64,000 nt of DNA from SIAQ01 sp963767835 (GTDB lineage: Bacteria; Planctomycetota; Planctomycetia; Gemmatales; Gemmataceae). The notes under the pieces were generated by a model. The model saw only the letters and a list, made by a program, of their open reading frames with translations. It had not been told where the DNA came from and searched no databases. Both the position numbers and the translations under genes were made by a program. Below are positions 8,538 through 17,236 of this stretch, one piece after another (position 1 is the stretch's first letter; each line of letters begins with the position of its first letter). The stretch spans positions 1 through 64,000 of the forward strand of contig CAVYFY010000018.1 in NCBI GenBank assembly GCA_963767835.1. Reading direction: 5' to 3'.

Positions 8538-10749
8538 TCAATCGCTCGCCAGCGCCAGTGAAACGCGCTCGGGCTTCATCGCCGCTGCCACCGTTACCAA
8601 CACCGACTTGAACGCCGGCGTCTTCGATTCCGGATCGACGGTGGTCGGCACCAGAACATTGGCTTCCGGATAATACATCGCGGCGTTGCCTGGCTTGATG
8701 TTGCAGGCCCGCACCAGAATGTTGGCCATCACGCCGGCCTCGCTGCGCACGCTAACGCGCTGGTCGATCCGCAAGCCCAGGCGATCGATGTCGGCCTGGC
8801 TCATCAGGATCACGTCGCGCCGTTCCTGGCCGCGATAGATGTCTTCCTCCTCGTATACGATCGTGTTGAACTGCCCTTCCGAGCGGATCGTCATCAGGCG
8901 GAGTTGCGCGCCGTCGGTGCGCAGCGGCGGGATCGCCACCGGGCGGAATCTCGCCTTGCCCGTCGGCGTCTTGAATTTCGGCTCGTGCAAGGTGCGGCCC
9001 GGAATCTGGAATTCCTGCTTGTTGCCATCCAGCGCCTCCGACCGCCTCATAGCCCGGAATGATGTGGGCGATCATTCGGCGGACCTCGCAATGGCCGGCA
9101 AGCGATTGCCAGTTGACCGGGCCCGCGGAACCGAGCAAACGATCGGCGAGGTCGCAGAGAATCTTGACTTCGCCGCGCGGCGAGGCATGGCGTGGTGTCC
9201 CGCCATCGGACATGCGCACGAAGTTGAACATCGATTCCTGCGTCGTCGGCTCCGGCTCCTCGTCGCGGGCTCGCACCGGCAGAATCAGCGTCTCCTTGCC
9301 CCGGCCCCAGGCGTGCCCGGTGTTGAGCGTCGTGCTGAGATAGGTCACCAAATCGAGCTTGCCGAGGGCGCGATGGGCAAATTGCGAGTCGGGATTGCTG
9401 CCGAACAGGTTGCCCCCCAGGCAAATGGCCGAGCGAATGTGTCCCGCGTCGGCCGCCTGCATGCACGCCATCGTGTCGAGGCCCGGAGCGGTAGGTAAAT
9501 TTACGTTCAGATATTTTTCGAGGTTATTGAAAACCTGCTCCTTCAGGCTCGGCGCCACCCCCATCGAGCCGATCCCTTGCACGTTGGAATGACCGCGGAT
9601 CGGCAACAGCCCCGCACCAGGCCGACCGATCATGCCGCGCAGCAGTGCCGTGTTGACGATCGCCTGCACGTTGTCCACACCGTGCGCGTGATGCGTGATC
9701 CCCATGCACCAGCCGAAAATCACGCTCTTCGCTTTGCAATAGACATCCGCCATCTGCTCGATGATCGCCCGTTCGACGCCGCTATGGCGTTCGATCTCTT
9801 CCCATGGAGTCGATTCGACTTGATCGATGAACGCCTCGGCATTTTCGGTGTGATCGAGGAAGCCGCGATCGTCGGCGCCGCGTGCGAGCACCGATTTCGC
9901 CAACCCCGTCAAAAGTGCGATGTCGCCGCCGATATGTGGTTGCACGTACAGGCTGGCGATCTTGGAGCCGAATAGCAAGCTCCAGGCATCGGAAGGGACG
10001 CTGAAGTTGACCAGGCCGATTTCCTTGAGCGGGTTGACGACGATGACGTTGCCGCCGCGGCGGCGCAGGTTCATGAGGGAGCGCATGAGGCGTGGATGGT
10101 TCGACGCCGGGTTGCCGCCGATGAGGAAAAAAAGATCGGCGTGCTCGACGTCGTCGAGCGTGACGGTGGCGGTGCTTGTGCCGAGCGCTTGAGTCAAGCC
10201 GACGCCGCTCGCTTGATGGCAGTAGAAGGAGCAATTGTTGACGTAGTTGGTGCCGTACAGCCGGGCGAGAAGTTGCAGGACAAAGCCGGCCTCGTTGGAG
10301 GATCGGCCGCTGCAATAGAAGAAATTCTCATCGGGCGCCGTCTGCCGCAATTGCGCGACAACGCGAGTCAAAGCGAAATCCCAATCGACGGCGCGATAAT
10401 GCCGATCGCCGGGCCCGGCGTAAAGCGGCGTGGTCAATCGGCCGCACCATTCCAGTTCACGAGGCGACAGCGTTTGCAGTTGGGCGAGCGAATAGTTGGC
10501 GAAGAAATCGGCGGCAATGCCGGCTTGCATGTCGGCGACCATCGCCTGGAAGGATTTCTTGCAGACCTCCGGCCAATGCCCGAGTTCATTGCGCATGCCG
10601 CCGGCCTGTCCGCCCATGCCCAGAGCGCAGGTTTTGCAGGTATTTTTGGCGGCCATCGCTTGCCAGAGCTTGCGCCAGCCGACGCGCCGGAACATGCGCA
10701 ACGTGTAGAGGATGGCAGCCCAACCGCCGCCGCTCGTCTTTGGTTTCAT
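8538..10749 (-). CDS. Formate dehydrogenase-like molybdopterin oxidoreductase (FdhF/YdeP type), frameshifted
   Basis: About 736 residues when the two frames are joined. Recognisable parts are ENFFYCSGRSSNEAGFVLQ and CSFYCHQASGVGLTQ (the Cys-His pair is a candidate Mo ligand). Further along are FFLIGGNPASNHPRLM, FGWCMGITHHAHGVDN, GRPGAGLLPIRGHSNVQG, and at the C-terminus RSEGQFNTIVYEEEDIYRG. The N-terminus has only CKTC, so the usual [4Fe-4S] four-Cys motif of periplasmic formate dehydrogenases is absent, as in the YdeP group. It would oxidise formate to CO2 with an unknown acceptor. Near 9033-9045 one extra base breaks the frame between IIPGYEAV and ALDGNKQEFQIPG. It is transcribed with the MFS gene. 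Confidence 0.75.
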
Positions 10750-10782
10750 CTTCTTATTATGGCAGATTCGGGATCGCCTGGC

Positions 10783-10832
10783 CGTTTACGTTTAGCGCTC
10801 GCGCGGCGTCATGCGAGCGCTAAACGTAAACG
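10783..10832. terminator. 20-bp perfect stem downstream of the BBP7 gene
   Basis: The arms cgtttacgtttagcgctcgc (10783-10802) and their exact complement (10813-10832) enclose a 10-nt loop. The hairpin lies 3 nt beyond the BBP7 stop (10835-10837) and 33 nt upstream of the formate dehydrogenase ATG on the same strand. No long T-run follows, so it may be a palindromic repeat that attenuates read-through rather than a classical terminator. Confidence 0.6.
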
Positions 10833-10834
10833 TG

Positions 10835-12268
10835 TTAGAACACGAAGGTGATGCCGAAACGCAGGCCCTGGAAGTAGCGGAAGAACTGGTAGTTGTACTG
10901 CGGATCGACCTGGCCGAGGTTGAAGTCGATCGGCTTCTGCGAGGACATCGTGTTGAAGAAGGTGATCACGTCGTAGCCGACGTTGATCGAGATCGCTTCC
11001 CAGGGATAGTACCACAACCCCAGGCGTGCTTCCAGGCCAGGGGAGAGCGTGGTCTTGCGGCCGTCGCGTGTGGAGCTGACCGAGCCGTCGCCCAGTTCAT
11101 AGCCGGCATTCATTTTCACCATGTCGGCATAGAGTGCGGCTTCGGCTTCGAAGGTGAAGGCGAAACCGCCGATGGGCGTGTTGCCGAGCCACCAGTCGCC
11201 GCCCCAGCCGGCATGGACGCCGTACATGCGATTGGAGACATAGTTGTGGTAGATGGCGGTGTCGAGCGGGCCGCTGTTGCCGAACTGGTCGCTGGCGACG
11301 GTGGTCCAGAGGAACTCGTCCCAGAGCCAGGCGATGCGCGGGCCGAAGATGCCGTAGGTGCGATTGTCCTCGGTTTCCCAGATCGGGATGCGCACATTGA
11401 TCTGGTAGATGTCGAAACGCTGGATGAATTGAATCTGCTCATAGGAAGCGCCATTCCAGATGCCGAAGGTGGCGCCGGGATCGCCTTGCGTGAACTTTTG
11501 CAGCGGTCCGGCCCAGTAGGTGTTGAAGTTATTCACCTGCGAAAACAGGAAGGTGTTTTCGAAATTCGGGCCGGTGTTGAACGTGGGCGAGATCAGCGAC
11601 GCGGAGGCGTGATAGATTCCCTGGACCAGGTGGAGCCAATCCAGTTCGACGACGACGCCGCTCTCAAAGCGATACCCGAGGAAGAGATTCCAGCCGGGTT
11701 GCTGAACGCCGGGGCCCTGCAATTGCTCCGTATTGAGGGCTTCCTGCTTGCTGCCGACGTATGTGCCGGGAACGCCGGTGACGCTGCCGTCGAGATCGCG
11801 GAAACCGCGAATGGCCACGGTTTGCGAGGCAAGCGGGCGGTTGGTGCTGTAGAGGACGCCTTCGAGGCCGGCATAGGGGCCGCCAACATCGTAGCGCGGA
11901 TGGCTGAGCGGCCCGGTGAAGATTACCGGCGGCACGTCGGAATTCTGAGCGCGCGCCACGGCCGGCACATCGAATGGCGTCTCGCTCGGAAGCGATACGG
12001 CTGGGTTCACGCCCACCATGCCGTCTTGCAGGCCGACGGAAATGCCGCTTGGATTGAACCACAGACTGCACAGACTGCTGAATGAATCCCCGAATATCAC
12101 CGGCACAGCGGGCGCATCCCTGAGCGGCAGCATCGGCAGAGGAAAAATCGGCGCAGGCTCGCCGTTCTGGGCGCAGATCACCGGCGCCAACAACGCGGCC
12201 TGGGCGCGCGCCAACGACGGCAGCAACAAAAGCCCCGCTATCAACAACAGCCCGCTTCGCAAGCGCAT
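10835..12268 (-). CDS. BBP7-family outer-membrane beta-barrel protein
   Basis: About 477 residues. The ATG at 12268 is chosen because AAGGAG lies 8 nt upstream; it gives MRLRSGLLLIAGLLLLPSLA followed by RAQ, a clean signal peptide. The mature part has YAGLEGVLYSTNRP, LFLGYRFESGVVVELDWLH, RTYGIFGPRIAWLWDEF and ends FQGLRFGITFVF, with alternating aromatic strands and a terminal Phe typical of outer-membrane barrels. This matches the planctomycete-specific BBP7 group, whose substrate is unknown. It is followed by a strong hairpin and then the formate dehydrogenase gene. Confidence 0.8.
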   Translation of the reverse strand: MRLRSGLLLIAGLLLLPSLARAQAALLAPVICAQNGEPAPIFPLPMLPLRDAPAVPVIFGDSFSSLCSLWFNPSGISVGLQDGMVGVNPAVSLPSETPFDVPAVARAQNSDVPPVIFTGPLSHPRYDVGGPYAGLEGVLYSTNRPLASQTVAIRGFRDLDGSVTGVPGTYVGSKQEALNTEQLQGPGVQQPGWNLFLGYRFESGVVVELDWLHLVQGIYHASASLISPTFNTGPNFENTFLFSQVNNFNTYWAGPLQKFTQGDPGATFGIWNGASYEQIQFIQRFDIYQINVRIPIWETEDNRTYGIFGPRIAWLWDEFLWTTVASDQFGNSGPLDTAIYHNYVSNRMYGVHAGWGGDWWLGNTPIGGFAFTFEAEAALYADMVKMNAGYELGDGSVSSTRDGRKTTLSPGLEARLGLWYYPWEAISINVGYDVITFFNTMSSQKPIDFNLGQVDPQYNYQFFRYFQGLRFGITFVF

Positions 12269-12806
12269 GACGGCATCTCCTTCGGATCGAAGGCGCTTCC
12301 AGCCCCGGATCAAGTCGTACGACGCATCGTTTCTCCCCCGAGAAACAATCCGCCGGATGCTTCCTATCGCAGTTTCGCTCTAATGCAAGGGTGGAGGTCT
12401 ATAGCCGTTTGGCCCGGCGCGTCAAGAGTAGAATTGCGGAATGTCGTCGTCGCCCAGAAAGGCGCACCGCCAGATCGAATAATCTGCTCACGCGGGAATT
12501 CATTTCGCGCCGTGAAAAATTGTCAAGCATCTAAGTTTTATTACCTATTTTGATGGCTCCGGGCCTGTTATTTCTGCGTTCAGGGCTTACCCCAGGATCG
12601 GAAAATTCCTGATTCTGGTTGAAAAACGTCCAGGATGCCTTGACCAAGGGGCCGGACGTGCCGCAAAATAGAACTGGTCTAATTCACACCCTTTAGATAT
12701 GCCTCCTCAGCGCGGTTAGGTCTCGAAAGATAGTTGCCACGATTGCTTTTTACCGGCGGAATTCACATGGGGAAGTGTGGATTCCCCATAGCAAGAGGTA
12801 TGCGAT
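12269..12806. other. Divergent intergenic region, 538 bp
   Basis: No gene is visible. The BBP7 gene leaves to the left and the first Met-Gly gene to the right. A minus-strand promoter candidate is at 12498-12526. The right part has no convincing promoter for the Met-Gly gene beyond AT-rich stretches near 12525-12560 and 12690-12705. Confidence 0.5.
12498..12526 (-). promoter_or_regulatory. Candidate sigma-70-like promoter for the BBP7 gene
   Basis: On the minus strand a perfect TTGACA (12521-12526) is followed after 17 nt by ATGAAT (12498-12503), a weak -10. It would give a leader of about 230 nt before the BBP7 start. The -35 match is good, the -10 poor. Confidence 0.35.
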
Positions 12807-14117
12807 ATGACCACTACACGACGGCCCCTTCATTGGATCGGCTTGCTGGCGGCAGCCTGCATGTTGCTCGCCGCGCCGCAGGCACGCGCCCAGATGATGA
12901 TGGGCGGCATGTCCGGCATGATGATGGGTGGCGGCATGATGGGCGGCGGCATGGTCGGCATGCAAGGGATGATGCAACCCGGCATGATGATCGGCGGCAT
13001 GGGCATGGGCGGCGGCATGATGGGCATGAGCGGCGGCATGATGGGCATGTCTGGCATGATGATGGGCGGCGGCGGCATGATGATGGGCGGCAGCATGATG
13101 GGCGGCATGATGATGGGTGGCAGCATGATGGGCGGCAGCATGATGGGTGGGAGCATGATGGGCGGCAGCATGATGGGAATGCCAACCGGCGGCGCCAACT
13201 TTCTCGGCCAGCCAGGCCTTCAAGCCAGCGCCATGATGATGGGCATGGGCGGCATGATGGGTATGGGTGGCATGGGAATGATGGGCATGGGCGGCATGGG
13301 AATGATGGGAATGGGTGGCATGGGAATGATGGGAATGGGCGGCATGGGAATGGGCGGCATGGGAATGATGGGAATGGGCGGCGGAATGATGGGAATGATG
13401 GGAATGGAAGGTGGCATGATGGGCATGGGCGGCGGAATGATGGGAATGATGGGGATGGGCGGAAACATGGGAATGGGTGGAGCTGCCGGAATGACAGGCA
13501 TGGCCGGCACAACAGGTACCGCTGGAATGGCAGGCATGGCGGGCATGACTGGCGCGAGCGGCACCACGGGAACCACAGGGGGCGTTGGGGCGGCTTCGAA
13601 CAATTTCCGAATCGGATCAATCCATCGACAGACACCAAAGGCCATGGCAACAGCCCAACCGAGTGCTGTCCAGCAGCAGTCGCAAATGATGAATATGATG
13701 ATGGGAAGCATGATGGGAATGATGGGCATGGGCGGCATGATGGGCGGCGGCATGATGGGAATGATGGGCATGGGCGGCGGCATGATGGGAATGTCCGGCA
13801 TGATGATGGGCGGTGGTATGATGGGAATGCCCGGCATGGGCATGATGGGCATGAGTGGGATGCCAGGCATGCCAGGCATGGGAATGATGGGGATGAGCGG
13901 AATGCCAGGCATGGGAATGATGGGGATGCCCGGAATGCCAGGCATGGGCATGATGGGGATGAGCGGCATGCCAGGCATGGGCATGACCGGCATGCCCGGC
14001 ATGGGCATGATGGGAATGACCGGCATGCCCGGCATGGGAATGATGGGCATGCCCGGAGTCGGCATGGGTGGCATGATGCCTGGAATGATGCCCGGAATGC
14101 CAGGCGTCTTCTTCTAG
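12807..14117 (+). CDS. Secreted methionine/glycine-rich repeat protein (copy 1)
   Basis: A 436-residue protein of unrecognised family. Residues 1-29 are a signal peptide ending ARAQ. Then comes a block where nearly every residue is Met or Gly (MMGGGMMGGGM, MMGGSMMGG repeats), a short island TGGANFLGQPGLQ, a second Met-Gly block, and collagen-like Gly-X-Y triplets (GTTGTAGMAGMAGMTGASG). A conserved linker follows (NNFRIGSIHRQTPKAMATAQ, then PSAVQQQSQ), then a Met-Gly-Pro block (GMPGMGMMGM) ending MMPGMMPGMPGVFF. The plan is shared with the gene at 14514-15817. AAGAGG precedes the ATG. It is probably cell-surface or periplasmic. Soft-metal binding through thioethers or a structural role are guesses. 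Confidence 0.85.
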   Translation: MTTTRRPLHWIGLLAAACMLLAAPQARAQMMMGGMSGMMMGGGMMGGGMVGMQGMMQPGMMIGGMGMGGGMMGMSGGMMGMSGMMMGGGGMMMGGSMMGGMMMGGSMMGGSMMGGSMMGGSMMGMPTGGANFLGQPGLQASAMMMGMGGMMGMGGMGMMGMGGMGMMGMGGMGMMGMGGMGMGGMGMMGMGGGMMGMMGMEGGMMGMGGGMMGMMGMGGNMGMGGAAGMTGMAGTTGTAGMAGMAGMTGASGTTGTTGGVGAASNNFRIGSIHRQTPKAMATAQPSAVQQQSQMMNMMMGSMMGMMGMGGMMGGGMMGMMGMGGGMMGMSGMMMGGGMMGMPGMGMMGMSGMPGMPGMGMMGMSGMPGMGMMGMPGMPGMGMMGMSGMPGMGMTGMPGMGMMGMTGMPGMGMMGMPGVGMGGMMPGMMPGMPGVFF

Positions 14118-14140
14118 CGTATTTTTGCTTGCAATCTCTC

Positions 14141-14169
14141 AAGCCGGCCGCATGGCCGGCTTTTTTTTT
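14141..14169 (+). terminator. Intrinsic terminator after Met-Gly copy 1
   Basis: The stem aagccggcc / ggccggctt with loop gcat is followed by a run of nine T (14161-14169). It lies 24 nt after the stop codon. Confidence 0.9.
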
Positions 14170-14350
14170 CGCCACTCACCTTTGTCGGCGTTCCGTTTTG
14201 CGCTTTGCAGCTGGAGCGATTTCGGCCCTTCAATTCTTTTCAAAGTTGCAAGAAATCGTCTGCCTTTTTTGGTCCAATCAAAAAATGCAGGAAAAATTCC
14301 TGAAGGATCATAGGAATTTGCCTTTCCGTTAAGAACCGGCGTTTATATCC

Positions 14351-14380
14351 TTGACATAGGAGAGTGTCTTAGCCGACAAT
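14351..14380 (+). promoter_or_regulatory. Candidate promoter for Met-Gly copy 2
   Basis: TTGACA (14351-14356) and GACAAT (14375-14380) are separated by 18 nt and would start a leader of about 125 nt before the ATG at 14514. The rest of the 396-bp gap (14118-14513) holds the copy-1 terminator and no gene. Confidence 0.45.
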
Positions 14381-14513
14381 GATGGCTGGCGAGCATGGGA
14401 TCGGTTCGATCATATCTGAATTGAATCGTTGCTCCCAACCGGGAAGTTGGTGCTGGCGTATCTGGTCGCATTTCATTTTGGAAGGTTTCCTTCCAACCAA
14501 CGGGGTCACATTC

Positions 14514-15817
14514 ATGAAGAAGCTGTGTAGAAATCGATGGCTGGCATTGGCGCTGGCGGTGGGAATGGTTTTCCTCCACGCTGGCACTTCTCGGGCCCAA
14601 ATGATGATGGGTATGCAGGGCGGCATGATGGGTGGAATGAGCGGCGGCATGGTGGGAATGCAGGGCATGATGCAGCCCGGCATGATGATCGGCGGCATGG
14701 GGATGAGCGGCGGCATGATGGGCGGCGGCATGATGGGGATGAGCGGCGGCATGATGGGTGGAATGGGCGGCGGCATGATGGGGATGAGTGGCGGCATGAT
14801 GGGTGGAATGGGCGGCGGCATGATGGGGATGAGCGGCGGCATGATGGGTGGAATGGGCGGCGGCATGATGGGCGGAATGGGCGGCGGCATGGGCATGGGA
14901 GGCGGCATGGGGATGCCCACGGGCGGGGCTAACTTTCTCGGTCAACCGGGCCTTCAGTCTACGCGCCATGATGATGGGCATGGGGGGCATGATGGGTATG
15001 GGCGGGATGATGGGTGGAATGGGTGGCATGTCGGGCATGATGATGGGTGGCATGGGAGGCATGTCGGGCATGATGATGGGTGGCATGGGAGGCATGTCGG
15101 GCATGATGATGTGGAGGCATGTCGGGCATGATGATGGGTGGAATGTCGGGTATGGGTGGAATGTCGGGCATGGGTGGAATGTCGGGCATGGGTGGAATGA
15201 CGGGAACGACCGGAACGACGGGAGCGACCGGCGCCAGCGGGGCATCTGGCGCGACGGGAGCTACGGGGGCTAGTGGCGCTGGCGGAGCTTCTGGTTCGGC
15301 AAGCTCCAACTTCCGGACCGGATCGTTGAAAAGGCAAACGCCGAAGGCAATGTCGACCGCCCAGCCGAGCGCTACTCAGCAGCAGTCGCAAATGATGAGC
15401 ATGATGATGGGAAGCATGATGGGCATGGGCGGCATGATGGGTGGCGGCATGATGGGCATGAGCGGCGGCATGATGGGTGGTGGCATGATGGGCATGAGCG
15501 GTGGCATGATGGGTGGTGGCATGATGGGTATTAGCGGCGGCATGATGGGTATGAGCGGCGGCATGCCTGGAATGGGTATGCCAGGCATGGGCATGCCAGG
15601 TATGGGCATGCCAGGTATGGGCATGCCAGGCATGGGTATGCCAGGCATGGGTATGCCAGGTATGGGTATGCCAGGTATGGGTATGTCGGGTATGGGTATG
15701 TCGGGTATGGGAATGCCTGGAATGGGAATGCCTGGAATGGGAATGATGGGCATGATGGGAATGCAAGGCGGCATGATGCCGGGAATGATGCCGGGAATGC
15801 CGGGCGTATTCTTCTGA
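14514..15817 (+). CDS. Secreted methionine/glycine-rich repeat protein (copy 2), two frameshifts
   Basis: Paralogue of 12807-14117. The ATG at 14514 gives MKKLCRNRWLALALAVGMVF and a signal peptide ending SRAQ. A Met-Gly block, TGGANFLGQPGLQ, a second Met-Gly block and collagen-like triplets (GTTGATGASGASGATG) follow. The linker NFRTGSLKRQTPKAMSTAQ comes next, then about a dozen GMGMPGM-type units and the same MMPGMMPGMPGVFF end. Two indels break the frame. Near 14961 one extra base in tctacgcgcc shifts LQST into HDDG. Near 15108-15114 a repeat unit is shortened. Both lie in repetitive DNA where slippage or assembly error is likely. The protein reads through if both are corrected. Confidence 0.8.
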
Positions 15818-15866
15818 GAGTGTGCGCGCCATTCAAGTCTCCGATTAATGATAATGACGATTTCAG

Positions 15867-15890
15867 GCCGGTCCAATGGACCGGCTTTTT
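15867..15890 (+). terminator. Intrinsic terminator after Met-Gly copy 2
   Basis: The stem gccggtcc / ggaccggc with loop aat is followed by ttttt (15886-15890), 50 nt after the stop. Confidence 0.85.
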
Positions 15891-16002
15891 CTTTGCGCGA
15901 TTGGGGCTCCGATGCTGCCAACGCTGCTACAATGAATCATTGCCCTTTTTTGTGGAACCAATTCAGCTGATTGAATGTCAAAACGTTTAAGGGACGGTGC
16001 CT

Positions 16003-17109
16003 ATGTGGGCCAGTTCGCGCTTCCTCATGGCCGCGCTCGTGGCAGTTTTGGCCGCGGATTGGTTGCCGGCCCAGGATGCCAAGCAGAAGAAGGAACCTGT
16101 CGCCGGGCTCAACCAACCGGATGAGCCGTTTCGGATTCCATTTATGCAGACGGACGCGTGGCTCAACACGCGTGCCTGGCTTGTTTGCTTCGGCACTTCC
16201 CCGCCTGTCGGCGTCGCCTGGAATCCATACGGCCTTCTCGGGGCGCGTGCCGGCGTGGGCCATCCGGACAAGGGGGCGCCGGATTGGAAATTCGTCTTCG
16301 ACGAGTGCCTGCCCATCTGGCAATCCTACCTGGATGCGATCCAGGACGGCCGGCGCTTGCCGAATATTGAACGCAAGGAACTCAAGGAACTCAAGGAACT
16401 GTCGCGCCCGGATTGGGGCATGTACCTGGCGCTGATCCACGCGCTGGAACGCTCGGACTCGGCTACGCTCGACATGTTCAAAAAGAGTGCCGAGGCGAAC
16501 GATCACGTTGGCTATTCCCATTTGCACGGAAGGCCGGCGCAGTATCGTGGCCGAATCATTACGGTCAAGGGTCGGATCACGCGGGTCAAGAAGGATGATG
16601 CGCCTCGCTACGTCGGCAGAGAAATTCAATACGTCTATTCGACGGCCATTCAGACTCCGTTCAAGAATGAGCCGCCTTTCGTGGTGCTGTTCACCGAACT
16701 GCCCCCCGATGTGTCCTACAAGGACAAGCTGGACATGGAGGTGACGTTTTACGGCTACTTCCTGGGCAACGTTCTCTTTGCCGGGGACACGAAGAATCAG
16801 GAGAAGGATGTTGTCGCCCCGTATCTGGTCGGTAAGACGCTGATCGTGGACAAGACTGGCCCGCCGCCCAACACCGAGTCCTATGCGGGCAACATCATTG
16901 TGTGGACCGTGGGAGGCTTCGTTGGCGTCTTTGTCGTGGCGGTGCTACTGCATTTGTGGTTTCGGCGCGGCGATCGCAGTATCGAGGCGCAGCTGGCGCA
17001 GGTGCGCGACAAGCATTTGCCGTTCAGCGTGGAACCCGCGGAACCGGCGCCCCCGCTTGCCGATCCGGTACCGCCGTCGGAAGAAAGCGCCGGGCCCCCG
17101 CTGACGTAA
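16003..17109 (+). CDS. Hypothetical exported protein with one C-terminal membrane helix
   Basis: About 368 residues, not recognised. The ATG at 16003 follows AAGGGA by about 8 nt; an in-frame GTG at 15997 is possible. Residues 1-24 resemble a signal sequence ending PAQ. The central part has a beta-rich stretch, QYRGRIITVKGRITRVKKDD, like a small OB-fold, and FYGYFLGNVLFAG. A single hydrophobic helix (IIVWTVGGFVGVFVVAVLLH) precedes a basic RRGDR and a Pro-rich tail. The topology suggests a periplasmic domain anchored by a C-terminal helix. It sits between a terminator and the prenyltransferase-repeat gene, 127 bp upstream of the latter. Confidence 0.6.
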   Translation: MWASSRFLMAALVAVLAADWLPAQDAKQKKEPVAGLNQPDEPFRIPFMQTDAWLNTRAWLVCFGTSPPVGVAWNPYGLLGARAGVGHPDKGAPDWKFVFDECLPIWQSYLDAIQDGRRLPNIERKELKELKELSRPDWGMYLALIHALERSDSATLDMFKKSAEANDHVGYSHLHGRPAQYRGRIITVKGRITRVKKDDAPRYVGREIQYVYSTAIQTPFKNEPPFVVLFTELPPDVSYKDKLDMEVTFYGYFLGNVLFAGDTKNQEKDVVAPYLVGKTLIVDKTGPPPNTESYAGNIIVWTVGGFVGVFVVAVLLHLWFRRGDRSIEAQLAQVRDKHLPFSVEPAEPAPPLADPVPPSEESAGPPLT

Positions 17110-17236
17110 GCCTTATTCAACCTGTTTCTTGAGAAAACCAAAGTATGCTCTTGCCTGAGTCCGCGCGAAGTGGGAAAATCATATTGTGCCGGCGCTGAGC
17201 GGCGGCTGATCCTACTGGTTACCGAAGGGATCCGAC

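Noticed and set aside
6463..8673. 736-codon plus-strand frame over the ligase end and MFS gene
   Set aside because: It crosses the palindrome and two real genes and encodes low-complexity Arg/Gly/Gln sequence.
10811..12085. Long plus-strand open frame opposite the BBP7 gene
   Set aside because: It is antisense to a clear signal-peptide barrel protein and has no family features; GC-rich DNA often gives such shadows.
12814..14175. Long antisense open frames over the Met-Gly genes (also 13220-14074 and 14343-15245)
   Set aside because: They are by-products of the stop-free ATGGGCGGC repeat; they lack ribosome sites and encode Pro/Ile/Met or Ser/Cys/Pro nonsense. The sense frame has a signal peptide and conserved islands.
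14700..14890. CRISPR-like regular repeats
   Set aside because: The units are contiguous and coding (GGMMGMSGGMMG type) with no variable spacers; the same holds for 43824-43967.
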